64,000 nt of DNA from Comamonas_C sp026954015 (GCA_035063785.1 JAPSFS010000006.1:1-64000), one strand, 5' to 3'. Positions 17,192 to 27,045 are shown, numbered from the stretch's first letter. Program-made: numbers and translations. The notes: generated by a model not told the origin, from the letters alone.

Positions 17192-17823
17192 GCCCGCCCC
17201 GCGTCGGGCGAGAGCGTCCAGGCGTTCACGCCCAGCAGCGCCAGTGCGCGGTCATAACGCTCGGCGATCGGCGTGTCGAAGATCACGTCGGGATCGGCGC
17301 CCACGGTCAGCCAGGCGTTGTCCGCAAGCTCCGATTCGAGCTGCCCGCCCACCCAGGCCGCGTAGCCCAGCATCACCATCACGCGGCGCGGGCCCGAGCC
17401 GTGCGCCAGCGCTTCGAGCACGTCGCGCGAGCTGGTCATCTCCAGCCCACCGGGAATCGACAGCGTCGACGCATACGGCGTGGGAGGATCGTCGAGCTCG
17501 ACGTCGGTATCCACGGGGTGCGCCGATTCAAGCACCTGCGGGCGCATCACGTCATGCAGCACGAAACCCCGCTCGGTCTGCACCGGCCCGCCCCGCAGCA
17601 CCGGCTGGCGCGTCAGGTCCTTGCGCCCGAGCGAGAGCTCCACGCGCTCGAACAGATCCTGCATGTCGATATCGGTCTGCTTGTTGATCATCAGCCCGAG
17701 CGCCCCGCGTTCGCTGTGCTCGCACAGATAGACCACGCTGTGCGCGAACGTCGCATCCTGCAGGCCCGGCATGGCGATCAGGAAGTGGTTCGTCAGGTTG
17801 GTGCTCTCGGTACTGGCGGCCAT
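17188..17823 (-). CDS. yqgE: YqgE/AlgH family protein
   Basis: A 211-residue protein of the UPF0301 family, whose function is poorly defined (AlgH in Pseudomonas). Diagnostic stretches: NHFLIAMPGLQDATFAHSVV near the start, ERGALGLMINKQTDIDM, and MVMLGYAAWVGGQLESEL. The ATG at 17823 (MAASTESTNLTN) was chosen because homology begins there; upstream frame to 18003 looks non-coding. It is the first gene of the pyr operon, so the operon promoter should lie in 17824-18017, shared with the divergent gene. Confidence 0.93.
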   Translation of the reverse strand: MAASTESTNLTNHFLIAMPGLQDATFAHSVVYLCEHSERGALGLMINKQTDIDMQDLFERVELSLGRKDLTRQPVLRGGPVQTERGFVLHDVMRPQVLESAHPVDTDVELDDPPTPYASTLSIPGGLEMTSSRDVLEALAHGSGPRRVMVMLGYAAWVGGQLESELADNAWLTVGADPDVIFDTPIAERYDRALALLGVNAWTLSPDAGRA

Positions 17824-18017
17824 GAACGGAGATTTTACGTTCACCCCCTCCGAGGGGCCGTGCAGCCGGCCGCGGCCTGAGCCGCGATGGGGTCGGACCG
17901 GGAAGGGGTTTTTATTGCATGCGCCAACAACTGACCGCATACTGCCGCGCGGATGCAAAAACGGCGTCGGCAGCAGCAGCCGCCGACAAGCACAACCCCA
18001 CACCCTACGGACACCAC

Positions 18018-18992
18018 ATGCAGCACTCTTCTTCCCTGTCCCGCCGCGCCTTCATTTCGACCGCGGCCCTGCTCTCCACCGGCGTCATGGCCCAAACCTA
18101 CCCCAGCAAGAGCATCGAATGGATCGTCCCCTACCCCGCGGGCGGTGGCACCGACGTGGTGGCTCGCACGCTGGCCGAGGCCATGGGCAAGACGCTGGGG
18201 CAGACCATGGTCGTCATGAACAAGCCGGGCGCAGCCACCAACATCGGTGCCGCCTACGTGGCCAACGCCAAGCCCGATGGCTACACCATCCTCTCGGCCG
18301 ACACCGCCACGCTCGCTGCCAACCCCTACCTCTACAGAAAACTTAGCTATAGCGCGGAGAAGGATTTCACCTCGATCGGCCTGACGGTGCGCTTCCCGCT
18401 GATCCTGGTGGTCAACCCCAAGATACCTGCCAGGAACCTCAAGGAATTCCTGGCCTGGGCCAAGACGCTGAACGGGCCCAACTACGCCTCACCAGGCGCC
18501 GGCAGCCCGCACCACCTGGCCACGGAACTCTTCAGCCGCGACGCCGGCATCAAGTTCACCCACGTGCCCTACCGCGGCGCCGCACCGGCCGTGCAGGATG
18601 TCATGGCCGGACAGGTGCCCTTCATGTTCGTGGACACCGCCGCTGGCTCGCAATTCATCAGCGCGGGCAAGCTGCGCGCCATCGGCATCGCGAGCCCCAA
18701 GCGGGTGAAAAATTTCGAGGAAATCCCGACGCTGCAGGAACAGGGCATGAAGGGTTTCGAGGCCTTCGCATGGCAGGGCATCGTCGCACCCGCGGGCACC
18801 CCGGCGGATGTGGTGAGCAAGCTCAACCACGCCCTGCTCGCCGCAATGGACACCACAGCGGTCAAGGCGCGGCTGCAGGCGCTCGGCCTCGAATCCACGC
18901 CGAGCAGCCCCGCGCAAATGGACAAGTACGCCGCAGCCGAGCGCGCCAAGTGGAGCGAAGTGATCAAGGCCGCCGGCATCCAGCTCGATTGA
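18018..18992 (+). CDS. Tripartite tricarboxylate transporter binding protein (Bug)
   Basis: Periplasmic solute-binding protein of 324 residues, Bug/TctC family, very abundant in Comamonadaceae and Bordetella. The N-terminus has a twin-arginine pair (LSRRAFISTAALLSTGVMAQ), suggesting Tat or Sec export with cleavage after VMAQ. Family motifs are IEWIVPYPAGGGTDVVAR, MNKPGAATNIG, and FTHVPYRGAAPAVQDVMAGQ. The partner membrane genes tctA and tctB are not adjacent, as usual for orphan Bug genes. Ligand is unknown; carboxylates are typical. Confidence 0.92.
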   Translation: MQHSSSLSRRAFISTAALLSTGVMAQTYPSKSIEWIVPYPAGGGTDVVARTLAEAMGKTLGQTMVVMNKPGAATNIGAAYVANAKPDGYTILSADTATLAANPYLYRKLSYSAEKDFTSIGLTVRFPLILVVNPKIPARNLKEFLAWAKTLNGPNYASPGAGSPHHLATELFSRDAGIKFTHVPYRGAAPAVQDVMAGQVPFMFVDTAAGSQFISAGKLRAIGIASPKRVKNFEEIPTLQEQGMKGFEAFAWQGIVAPAGTPADVVSKLNHALLAAMDTTAVKARLQALGLESTPSSPAQMDKYAAAERAKWSEVIKAAGIQLD

Positions 18993-19011
18993 TCACCGAG
19001 CGCCACGCTCA

Positions 19012-19104
19012 TCAGGCGTGGCCAGCCGCATGATGGCCGCCGGCCCGCTCCGGCGCTTCGGCCATTTGTGCCACCGAAACGCGCCCGGCGGCGCCGTGGT
19101 GCAT
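19012..19104 (-). CDS. Tiny His-rich ORF, possible gene remnant
   Basis: A 30-codon frame encoding a peptide with five histidines among 30 residues (starts MHHGAAGRVSVAQMAE, ends HHAAGHA). The frame continues upstream to 19221. It lies about 20-35 nt downstream of a perfect TTGACA box overlapping an inverted repeat on the same strand. There is no Shine-Dalgarno sequence. It may be a real microprotein, the tail of a decayed gene, or chance. Confidence 0.25.
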   Translation of the reverse strand: MHHGAAGRVSVAQMAEAPERAGGHHAAGHA

Positions 19105-19124
19105 GCCGAGTACGCGTGATTGAG

Positions 19125-19145
19125 CTACAAGATTTGTAGTGTCAA
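19125..19145 (-). promoter_or_regulatory. TTGACA box with CTACAA-GAT-TTGTAG operator-like palindrome
   Basis: On the minus strand a consensus -35 box TTGACA (19145-19140) is followed at once by ctacaaatcttgtag (19139-19125), a perfect 6-bp inverted repeat around three bases. The palindrome occupies the spacer where a repressor would block polymerase. The -10 region (about 19116-19122) is weak. No recognised gene follows within 120 bp. Confidence 0.45.
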
Positions 19146-19232
19146 TGGGCTGCAGCGGCGTGTCACCCGCAGGGCAGGAGCGAGAAGCAGCACCGTGCGC
19201 CGCCATCGAACAACATGCCACCCATGTCGATC

Positions 19233-19253
19233 AGGGGGGCGATTTCGCCCCCT
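19233..19253. terminator. G/C hairpin after chpA
   Basis: An inverted repeat, gggggcg at 19235-19241 pairing with cgccccc at 19246-19252 around a 4-nt loop. It lies 16 nt beyond the chpA stop codon on the minus strand and converges with the Bug gene from the other side. There is no T tract, so intrinsic termination is plausible but unproven. Confidence 0.5.
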
Positions 19254-19268
19254 GGCCGGCCTTGGAGT

Positions 19269-22200
19269 TCACACCACGGCTTCCGCCGCCACGGCGTAGT
19301 GCCGCACGAGCCCGAGCAGCTCGTCGTCCGAATAGGGTTTGCCCAGGTAATGGCTCACCCCCAGCTCCATTGCATGGTCGCGGTGCTTCTGCGCCATGCG
19401 CGAGGTGATCATCACCACGGGCAGGTCGGCCGTCTGGGGGTCGGCACGCATCGCGCGCACCAGATCGAAGCCGTCCATGCGCGGCATCTCGATGTCCGAG
19501 AGCACCACCACGGGTCGCTCCTCGCGCAGGCGCTGCAGTGCCTGCAGACCATCGGCCGCCAGCGCCACGCGATAACCCTCGCGCTGGAGCAGACGCTGCG
19601 TGACGCGGCGCACCGTAATGGAATCATCGACAACCAGCACCAGCGGCACGACCGCCGTGGGCTGCAGCGACGCGTTCGCCACGGTCTGCCCCACTTCCGC
19701 CACCGCGCCTGCACCCGGTGGCTGCGTCACACCGCGCGCCCACTCGCCATAGACCGTCGCGAGCGCTACCGGGTTGTAGATCAACACCACCGCACCCGAC
19801 GCGAGCACCGACATGCCGGCCAGCCCCGGCAGACGCGACAGTTGCGGCCCGAGGTTCTTGACCACGACTTCCTGGTTGCCCAGCACTTCATCCACGTGCA
19901 GCGCCACGCGTTGCGAGGCACTGCGCGCAATCAGCACCGGATGGGTCTTGCCTGCCAGGTCGACACTGCGCGTCGACGCCTGCAGCAGCGCGCCGCCCCA
20001 GTACAGCGGCAAGTCCTGGTAGCTGCCTTGAGCGTACGCGGCCTGCAGCTCCGGCATGGGCACGCGCCGCACCACTTCGATCAGGTTGGCCGGAACGCCG
20101 ACCACGAGCGTGCCCACGCGCACCATGACGACCTGGGTGACGGCCGTCGTCAACGGCAGCACCATGCGAAACGCTGTGCCCTGGCCCGGGGTGCTCGCGG
20201 TCTCGATGCGCCCGCCCAGCGCCTGCACCTCAGCGCGCACGACATCCATGCCGATGCCGCGACCCGACAGACCCGTCACCTGCGTCGCCGTCGAGAACCC
20301 CGGCAGGAAGATCAGTTCGCCGGCCTGGTCGGCGTCCACCACCGCGTCCGCGGCGATCAGTCCCTGCGCGAGCGCCCGCTCACGGATGCGGTCGATCCGC
20401 AGCCCTGCGCCGTCGTCGCGGAATTCCACCGAAACGTCATTGCCCTCGGAACCGACCGTTACCACAATCGTGCCCACGGGCGGCTTGCCGGCCGCCGCGC
20501 GATCGGCCGCGGATTCGATGCCGTGCCCCACGCAGTTGCGCAGCAGGTGCTCGAACGCTGGCGCCATACGTTCGAGCACACCGCGGTCCATCTCGATCGT
20601 GCCGCCGACGATGTCGAGCCGCACCTGCTTGCCGGTCTCGCGCGCCGCCTGGCGCACCACCGCGTACAGACGTTCAGCGACCGAGTCGAATTCGACCATG
20701 CGCGTACGCAACAGCTCGCGCTGCAAATCACGCGCCTGCCGCCCCTGCGCGGTCAGGTCGTCTTCCGCGCCTTCAATGGCACGCTGCATCGCACGTTGGA
20801 CGGTGGCGACGTCGTTGACCGACTCGGCCATCATGCGCGTGAGTTCCTGCATGCGCGTAAAGCGGTCGAACTCGAGTGGGTCGAACCCGGCCGCGTTGTC
20901 GCGCGACTGCGCCTGGCGCGACTGCATCTGCGTTTCGGCTTGCACCTCGATATCACGCAGCTGCGTGCGCAGCCGGTCGAGGTTGCCGCTGAGGTCGCCG
21001 AGCGAGCTGCGCATCTGGTCGACCCGCGAGGCCAGGCGTGTGCGCGCGATCAGTACCTCGCCCACGCCGTTGACGAGGCGATCGAGCAACTGCGAGCGCA
21101 CCCGCACCTGCTGCCCCGCCGCCGGTCGTGCGACGCTGCGCGCCATCTGCACGCGCGCCTGCAGCGTCTGCGCCTGCGTGGCCGCCGGCGCCACCAGTGC
21201 CTGCGCACCGTCGCGATCGGCGCCTGCCGCTGGCGTTGCCGCGTTCTGCTGCGCCGGCGGCACGGCAAGGGCGGTCTCGGGTTCGGTCTGTGCCTGCGCG
21301 TCTACCGCACGCAGCGCGCTGAAATTGGCCTGTAACGCATCCAAGCGCGTGAGCAGAGGCTCGATGTGCGCCGCGGTGACCGTGTCGGTATCGATCTGCT
21401 CGACAGCGGATTCCATGCGGTGCGCCATCTCACCCAGGTGCAGCGCGCCTGCCAGCCGCGCGCTACCCTTCAGCGTGTGCAGCGCGCGCAGCAACTCGCC
21501 GCGCGCTCCCATATCGCCGGGGTGACTCGACCACTGGCGCAGCGCCGCACCCAGCGCCGGCAGCAGCTCCTGCGCCTCTTCCTCGAAGATCGGAAACAGA
21601 TCCAGATCGATGGCGTCGATGGCGTCGATGGCATCGTCCTCGCCCCTGCTGGCACCCCCGGCGGCCGCCGTCGGGGCGATCGCATCGCCGATCGCCCGCT
21701 GCTGCTCGAACGCGTCGGGTGCATCCCCGGTCGCGTCATCCGCCCCTGGCAGCGGCGCCGCGCCACTTGCGACGTCCGACTGCAGCAGCGCTTCGAGCTG
21801 CTCGGACACGTGTGGCTGCGGCTCCTTCAGGAAGCCCGCGGCAAACTGGTGCAGCAGGCGCCGGATCTCCTCGGCCGCCGCGTCCACCACCTGTGCCTGC
21901 CCGGCCAGCGGATGAGCCGCGAGCTCCAGGTGCTGCAACGCGTGCTCCAGCGTACGCGCAAGCTGCGACAGCGCGGTAAAGCCCACGGTCGCCGAACTGC
22001 CGGCGAGTGAATGCGCCATCGCGACGGCCTCTTCCGGCACACCCTGCGCCAGCTCCAGCCCCCATTCCTGCAACGACGTCACCAAGCGGCGCGACCACTC
22101 GTCGGCTTCGTTCAGATAGACGTTGTACAGCGCGATCGGCACCCGCAACGTGCCTATCACCTTCACTTCGTCTTCGGCGGCACCGGGCGCCGCGGCCTCC

Positions 22201-24770
22201 AGGGGTTCCGACGGCACAGGCGCTTGCGGCACCAGCTGCGCCTCCGCCATCGTGTCGGCGAAGTCTGCTTCGAGCGGTGCTTCCAGCAACGTCTGCGGCC
22301 CGTCTTCATCCTGCACCGCATCAACCGTTGCCACCTCTTCCGGCACCTCGGGCAGGGCCTCCTCGGAGGGTGTCGGCGGCTCGGCCGCCACTGGCGGTTC
22401 GCCCGGCGCCGCCAGCGCAAGCCACACGCCGCTTTCACACATTGCATCGGCCGACGCCCGAAAACCCTGCGCACTCCAGTGGTCCGCGGACCCCGCAGCC
22501 AGATCGCGCACCCAGCGGCCGAACGCATTCAGGGCGTCGCGGGAGAGCGCGATCAGCGGTTGCGTGGCGGGTTTTTGCTGTACCAGCCACGCGTTGAGCA
22601 CCTCCTCCATGGCCCACGCGGCATCGCCGAACGCGCCAAGCCCGACCATGCGCGAGCTGCCCTTGAGCGTATGGAACGCGCGCCGCAGGGCGGTTTGCTC
22701 CTGCAATTCGCCGGGGTCGTTGGCGAGCGCGGCCACGGCAGCCAGCCCCTGCTCCACGACCTCGCGCGCCTCGTCGAGAAAGATTTCCAGCAGTTCCGGA
22801 TCCGGCGCCGGTGCGGCCGCTGGCGGCGGCGCCACATCCGCTGGTACCTCGACGGCTTCCGGGGATACGCTCGGTGGCGGTGCCTCCGCCACCGCAGGCT
22901 CCGCGACCGGTTGCGGTTCTGGCGCAGCCACCACCTGCGCCGGCGCCTCGGAACCCGCACGCAAGGCCACCACGCGCGCGGCTTCGTCCTCGGAGTCGCC
23001 CGCACGCACGCGGGTACGGCCCATGCGCGCGACCAGTTCGCCGCGCTCCTCGTCATAGACAAAGAGCTTGGCCGCCATCGTGCGCTGGTAGCCCAGCATG
23101 TCCACCAGGAAGCCCAGCGCGCCCAGACTGTTGCCCAAGCGGCCAAAGGCCGCAGGCTGGTCGGCAGGCTCCACTTCGCCCGCAAGCAGGTGCTCCACCA
23201 CCTCGCGCATGCGCAGCACGGCACGTGAGGCCTCCTCCAGCCCAAGCACCGAAAGCACGCCGCGCATCTGCTGCATGCCGCCGGGCACGGACGAAAGCGG
23301 CGTGGTGTCGCTGGGATCGCGGAAGTACTGATCGAGCGATTTCTCTGCTTCACCGAGCGTGACGCGCAGCTCGTCGACCACGCTGCCCATGGTCTGGTGG
23401 TCGCTGACGCGGCGGTACAGCTCCTCCATCCAGGGTTCGAGCGGCGCGGACTCCCCACCCAGCGTGACCCGATCGAGGCGCCGCGCAAGCCGCAGTGCCC
23501 GTTCGGCCATGTGCTCGCGCGCGGCGTCGATCTCCTCGAACGACGCCTGCAGGTACAGCACCGCGGTCGCCACCTCCATTGCCAGCGCCGGTGCCGGCGG
23601 CTCGGCCGTGCGCAGCGGCACTGCCGCCGCGCGCATCAGCGCCTCGGCGAGCGGCTCGCTGTCGAGATTGAGCTTGCCCAGCGAATCGCAGACCAGGCTG
23701 AACTGGTCTGCCGCGGGCTTGATCTTGTGCCGGTCACCACCGGCCAGTGCGGACCAGGTCTCGGTCGCGGCGGCGATGCGCTTGCGCGCCTGTGCCAGCA
23801 GCGCCGGGTCGAACAGGCCGAAGCGCGGTGCCTCATAGTCCACCGGCGGCCGGTCTGGCATCTCCCACGTGGCGCGCACCGGGGCAAGCGCCTCGGACGG
23901 GGCCGCGCCCCCGGGCACCTTTGCCTGGGCGCAGAAAAACAGCAACTCGCGCAGCAGCGACCCGGAGGCTTGTGTCTCCCCGCGCGCCAGCGCGGTGTAC
24001 TGCATGAGCAGGCGCGAGGTCGTGCGCTTGACGTAGCCATCGGGCGTGAGCCAGCGCCTGGCCAGCGCCTCGAAGAAGCCCGCGCTCACCCTCCAGAAGG
24101 TTTGCAGCTGCGGCGCCTGCTGCGCAGCAGCCAAGCCCAAGCACAACTGCTGCAGGTCAGCCGCTGCCAGCGGGTCACCGTTCTTGACCACGCCCAGCAC
24201 GGCACTATCGAGCCGTGCACGCGCATGCACGTCGTAAGCAACAGGTTGCACCGTATCGGCCGGCCACACAGGCGCGCGCAGGCGCCGCTCCTGCGGCCAC
24301 AGATCGACCGGATGTACGCGCGCAACGCCGCTCAGCGCCTGCACCTGCCGGTATTGGGGGAACAGCGCCACCGGCGACGCACTGGCGCCGGAAAGCACCG
24401 ATTCCAGGTATTCGACCACCGCGAAGCTCGCGCGCTCGAGCACCGCCACCGCCTGATCACCGCAACGCTCGGGCTGCTGCACGAAGCCCTGTACCGCCGC
24501 TTCCATCGCCTGCAGCACGACCGCGGTCGGCTCCATGCCGACCATGGTGAGCGCGCCGCCGCACTGGTGCAGCATCTGGCGCGCGCTGCGCAGTGTGGCG
24601 GTGTCGGGCGCGGCAAGGTCGGACGCCGCCGCGCCGACCACGTCGCGCGCATAGTGCTGCAGGAGCTTTACCGCACCATCGAGCGTCTTGCGCAGCTCGG
24701 TGAGCACCCAGGCCAGCGGCCCCAGATCCTGTTCGATCTGGGGGGCGTGCGTTGCATCCGAGACGGGCAT
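19269..24770 (-). CDS. chpA: Hybrid chemosensory kinase ChpA/PilL
   Basis: Histidine kinase of 1833 residues that takes the signal from PilJ and controls type IV pilus motors through PilG/PilH. Several Hpt-like domains precede the kinase core. Intact phosphoacceptor motifs are RAFHTLKGSSRMVG (His700) and ALHTLKGSARLAG (His1098). Degenerate ones are LHQCGGALTMVG (His68) and AHSLAGSSATVG (His920), and another helical repeat near GGMQQMRGVLSVLG lacks His. The CheA-type ATPase has N-box LLRNCVGHGIE near residue 1408, then FRDDGAGL and LSGRGIGMDVV. A CheW-like domain and a C-terminal receiver (about 1707-1825) follow, with VLVVDDS and phospho-Asp near 1759 in LSDIEMPRMDG. Acidic Pro/Ala-rich linkers join the domains. 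ATG 24770 (MPVSDATHAPQIEQ) is favoured over the upstream open frame. Last gene of the pil-chp operon. Confidence 0.94.
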   Translation of the reverse strand: MPVSDATHAPQIEQDLGPLAWVLTELRKTLDGAVKLLQHYARDVVGAAASDLAAPDTATLRSARQMLHQCGGALTMVGMEPTAVVLQAMEAAVQGFVQQPERCGDQAVAVLERASFAVVEYLESVLSGASASPVALFPQYRQVQALSGVARVHPVDLWPQERRLRAPVWPADTVQPVAYDVHARARLDSAVLGVVKNGDPLAAADLQQLCLGLAAAQQAPQLQTFWRVSAGFFEALARRWLTPDGYVKRTTSRLLMQYTALARGETQASGSLLRELLFFCAQAKVPGGAAPSEALAPVRATWEMPDRPPVDYEAPRFGLFDPALLAQARKRIAAATETWSALAGGDRHKIKPAADQFSLVCDSLGKLNLDSEPLAEALMRAAAVPLRTAEPPAPALAMEVATAVLYLQASFEEIDAAREHMAERALRLARRLDRVTLGGESAPLEPWMEELYRRVSDHQTMGSVVDELRVTLGEAEKSLDQYFRDPSDTTPLSSVPGGMQQMRGVLSVLGLEEASRAVLRMREVVEHLLAGEVEPADQPAAFGRLGNSLGALGFLVDMLGYQRTMAAKLFVYDEERGELVARMGRTRVRAGDSEDEAARVVALRAGSEAPAQVVAAPEPQPVAEPAVAEAPPPSVSPEAVEVPADVAPPPAAAPAPDPELLEIFLDEAREVVEQGLAAVAALANDPGELQEQTALRRAFHTLKGSSRMVGLGAFGDAAWAMEEVLNAWLVQQKPATQPLIALSRDALNAFGRWVRDLAAGSADHWSAQGFRASADAMCESGVWLALAAPGEPPVAAEPPTPSEEALPEVPEEVATVDAVQDEDGPQTLLEAPLEADFADTMAEAQLVPQAPVPSEPLEAAAPGAAEDEVKVIGTLRVPIALYNVYLNEADEWSRRLVTSLQEWGLELAQGVPEEAVAMAHSLAGSSATVGFTALSQLARTLEHALQHLELAAHPLAGQAQVVDAAAEEIRRLLHQFAAGFLKEPQPHVSEQLEALLQSDVASGAAPLPGADDATGDAPDAFEQQRAIGDAIAPTAAAGGASRGEDDAIDAIDAIDLDLFPIFEEEAQELLPALGAALRQWSSHPGDMGARGELLRALHTLKGSARLAGALHLGEMAHRMESAVEQIDTDTVTAAHIEPLLTRLDALQANFSALRAVDAQAQTEPETALAVPPAQQNAATPAAGADRDGAQALVAPAATQAQTLQARVQMARSVARPAAGQQVRVRSQLLDRLVNGVGEVLIARTRLASRVDQMRSSLGDLSGNLDRLRTQLRDIEVQAETQMQSRQAQSRDNAAGFDPLEFDRFTRMQELTRMMAESVNDVATVQRAMQRAIEGAEDDLTAQGRQARDLQRELLRTRMVEFDSVAERLYAVVRQAARETGKQVRLDIVGGTIEMDRGVLERMAPAFEHLLRNCVGHGIESAADRAAAGKPPVGTIVVTVGSEGNDVSVEFRDDGAGLRIDRIRERALAQGLIAADAVVDADQAGELIFLPGFSTATQVTGLSGRGIGMDVVRAEVQALGGRIETASTPGQGTAFRMVLPLTTAVTQVVMVRVGTLVVGVPANLIEVVRRVPMPELQAAYAQGSYQDLPLYWGGALLQASTRSVDLAGKTHPVLIARSASQRVALHVDEVLGNQEVVVKNLGPQLSRLPGLAGMSVLASGAVVLIYNPVALATVYGEWARGVTQPPGAGAVAEVGQTVANASLQPTAVVPLVLVVDDSITVRRVTQRLLQREGYRVALAADGLQALQRLREERPVVVLSDIEMPRMDGFDLVRAMRADPQTADLPVVMITSRMAQKHRDHAMELGVSHYLGKPYSDDELLGLVRHYAVAAEAVV

Positions 24771-24810
24771 CGATGGCACTCCTGCTAAGGACTCGTTGAA
24801 CACGGCGCAG

Positions 24811-27045
24811 TCAGGCGATCTTGAAGCGCGCAACCGACTGGCGCAGTTCCTCGGCCATCTCGGAGAGCTCGCGCACCTGCTGCGCGGTGGTGCGCGTGCT
24901 GTCACCAGCCTGCTCGGTCACGGCGAAGATGTGCTGGATGTTCTCGGCCACGCCGTTGGCGAGTTCCGCCTCTTGCGAAGTTGAAGAAGAAATATGCTCG
25001 ATGAGCTCTGCCAGCTTGCGCGAAACGCTATCGATTTCGCTAAGTGCGGTGCCGGCGCTGTCCGACAGCCGAGCGCCTTCAACCACGCCATGCGTCGAGC
25101 GCTCCATGGCCACCACGGCGTCCTGCGTGTCGGTCTGGATCGCCTTCACGAGCGCGGCGATCTGGCGCGTGGCGTCGGCCGAACGTTCGGCCAGACGCTG
25201 CACTTCCTCGGCCACCACCGAGAACCCGCGCCCGGCCTCGCCGGCCGACGCGGCCTGGATGGCGGCGTTGAGCGCCAGCAGGTTGGTCTGTTCGGTAATG
25301 TCGGAAATCAGCTCGGTAATTTCGCCGATCTCTTGCGACGACTCGCCCAGACGCTTGATGCGCTTGGAGGTATCCTGGATCTGATCGCGGATCGCATTCA
25401 TGCCGCCGATCGCGTTCTGCACCGCCTTCAGGCCCTGGTCCGCGGCCTGCAGCGACTGGCGCGCCACCGCGGCCGATTCCTGTGCCTGCGCCGACACGCC
25501 GTTGATGCGAGTGGCCATGTCAAGCACCGACTGGCCGGTTTCGCGGATCTCGCGCAATTGCTCGCCCGATGCCGCGAGCAGCTCGGTGGACGTGCCGTCA
25601 ACCTCGGTCGTGGTCTGCACCACGCGCGTGGCAGTGTTGTGCACGCTGCCCACCAGCGCGCGCAGCTCTTCCACCGTGTAGTTCACCGAGTCGGCGATCG
25701 CACCGGTAATGTCCTCGGTGACGGTCGCTTCCTGCGTCAGGTCACCCTCAGCCACCGACTGCAGCTCGTTCATGAGCCGCAGAATCGCAGCCTGGTTGGC
25801 GTCATTGACGCGCTTGGCTTCCTGTTCCTGGCGGCGCGCCTCTTCCTGGCGCGCCTCGGCACGGGCCTGGCGGCGCTGGCTCTCCAGCAGCTGCACACGG
25901 GAAATGCCGACACCGCACAACAGCGCGAAGAGCGCGATGGCCGCAAGCAGCGCGAGCTCACCCGCGCCGTAGCCCGACTGCGCGGTCAGCTTGGACTGGA
26001 TCGTCTCGAAGAACTGGCGCGACGGCTCGCTGTCGCGCACGAGCACCGCCTGCGCGGCACGTGCATTGGAAAATTCGTCGGCGTGCGCCAGCAGGAAGAT
26101 CGCGCGCGGTGCGTTCTTCTCGTAGAAATCCATCACCGCCTTGCCGGCCGCGCTGCCGCGGATCTCGGGCACATCCTGGGCCAGCGCCTTGAAGTCCGCG
26201 ACGTCCTGGTCGAGTTGCGCCTGCGTGCCGACCCCTGCACCGGCGAACACCGCGTTCGCCTGCATGCCGATGCGCTGCGTGAGCATGGCAAGGCGGCTCG
26301 CCGCCTCGACCCCCGCCGCGTCGTTGCCCTGGCGCGCCAGCGCCGTAACCTCCCGGCTGGCGCGCAGCCAATCGGCGGAGTCACCGTTGATCCCTTCGAC
26401 CGCCTGGCCCGCCTCGATCAGCGTCTTGGAACGCGCCTGCATCGCGCTGGCGTAGCGCTCGGCGCGCTCCATGAGCGGGCGCACGTCTTCCACGTCCGTC
26501 TTGAACGCCGCACCGAGCGGGTCCACACCCAGCTGCGCGTCGCCGCTCGTCAGTGCCTGGACATTGCGCATGAGCACCTTGGAGCTGTCCGCCAGCTCGT
26601 CGAACGCCCGGCCCTGGCCCACGATGGCGCCGTCGAATGCCTTGACCAGCCGCTGCGACTGCATCAGCGACTGCCCCACCACCGTGAGCTGCTGCGCCGA
26701 ACGCTGCGCGCGCTGGACCATCCAGCCACCGAAGAGCACCAGCACGAGCACCGCGACGCCCAGCAGCGTGAGCAGGCGCCGCTGGTGCACCGCAGCGCTT
26801 GCACGCCCGAACAGCGGCAGCGTCAGCAGGTCGGAATCGCCCTGCGCCGACTGCGCTGGTGCCTGCGCCTGCACCGCGGCGGGCTCGCCCTGCACGCTCT
26901 CGATGCCCTCGGCGTGCGCCACCGCGGTCAGGTCCTCGGGGCTTTGCGAATCCACCCCCAGGTCCATGCGGCTGGGCTGGGCATCCACCGCCCCTAACGG
27001 ACGAGACATCATCCTTCCAAACGTCGAATCGATAGCCATGGACAT
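24811..27045 (-). CDS. pilJ: Methyl-accepting chemotaxis protein PilJ
   Basis: Membrane chemoreceptor of 744 residues for the pilus chemosensory system. It has a long cytosolic N-terminus, TM1 at about residues 86-110 (LLGVAVLVLVLFGGWMV), a periplasmic region of about 250 residues (two PilJ-type sensor repeats are expected in this family), TM2 at about 362-380 (ALLAAIALFALLCGVGI), and a signalling domain. The hairpin tip is TEQTNLLALNAAIQAASAGE followed by GRGFSVVAEEVQRLAERS. ATG 27045 has a GAGGG ribosome site; the longer frame begins with TTG 27087 just beyond the pilI stop. It lies between pilI and chpA. Confidence 0.94.
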   Translation of the reverse strand: MSMAIDSTFGRMMSRPLGAVDAQPSRMDLGVDSQSPEDLTAVAHAEGIESVQGEPAAVQAQAPAQSAQGDSDLLTLPLFGRASAAVHQRRLLTLLGVAVLVLVLFGGWMVQRAQRSAQQLTVVGQSLMQSQRLVKAFDGAIVGQGRAFDELADSSKVLMRNVQALTSGDAQLGVDPLGAAFKTDVEDVRPLMERAERYASAMQARSKTLIEAGQAVEGINGDSADWLRASREVTALARQGNDAAGVEAASRLAMLTQRIGMQANAVFAGAGVGTQAQLDQDVADFKALAQDVPEIRGSAAGKAVMDFYEKNAPRAIFLLAHADEFSNARAAQAVLVRDSEPSRQFFETIQSKLTAQSGYGAGELALLAAIALFALLCGVGISRVQLLESQRRQARAEARQEEARRQEQEAKRVNDANQAAILRLMNELQSVAEGDLTQEATVTEDITGAIADSVNYTVEELRALVGSVHNTATRVVQTTTEVDGTSTELLAASGEQLREIRETGQSVLDMATRINGVSAQAQESAAVARQSLQAADQGLKAVQNAIGGMNAIRDQIQDTSKRIKRLGESSQEIGEITELISDITEQTNLLALNAAIQAASAGEAGRGFSVVAEEVQRLAERSADATRQIAALVKAIQTDTQDAVVAMERSTHGVVEGARLSDSAGTALSEIDSVSRKLAELIEHISSSTSQEAELANGVAENIQHIFAVTEQAGDSTRTTAQQVRELSEMAEELRQSVARFKIA

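Noticed and set aside
17841..17915. GC-rich inverted segments between yqgE and the Bug-family gene
   Set aside because: Several short complementary runs exist but none forms a convincing terminator or known element; expected by chance at this GC content.
18326..18360. Possible further repeat copy in the Bug-family gene (ctacagaaaacttagctatagcgc)
   Set aside because: Only scattered short matches and no palindromic core; the encoded residues fit the family normally.
19215..21525. Long plus-strand open frames opposite chpA (up to about 700 codons)
   Set aside because: Antisense shadows produced by high third-position GC; composition dominated by Arg, His and Ala, no recognisable motif, whereas the minus strand encodes a clear kinase.
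24994..26997. 667-codon plus-strand frame opposite pilJ
   Set aside because: Shadow frame; pilJ on the minus strand has intact membrane segments and a chemoreceptor tip.
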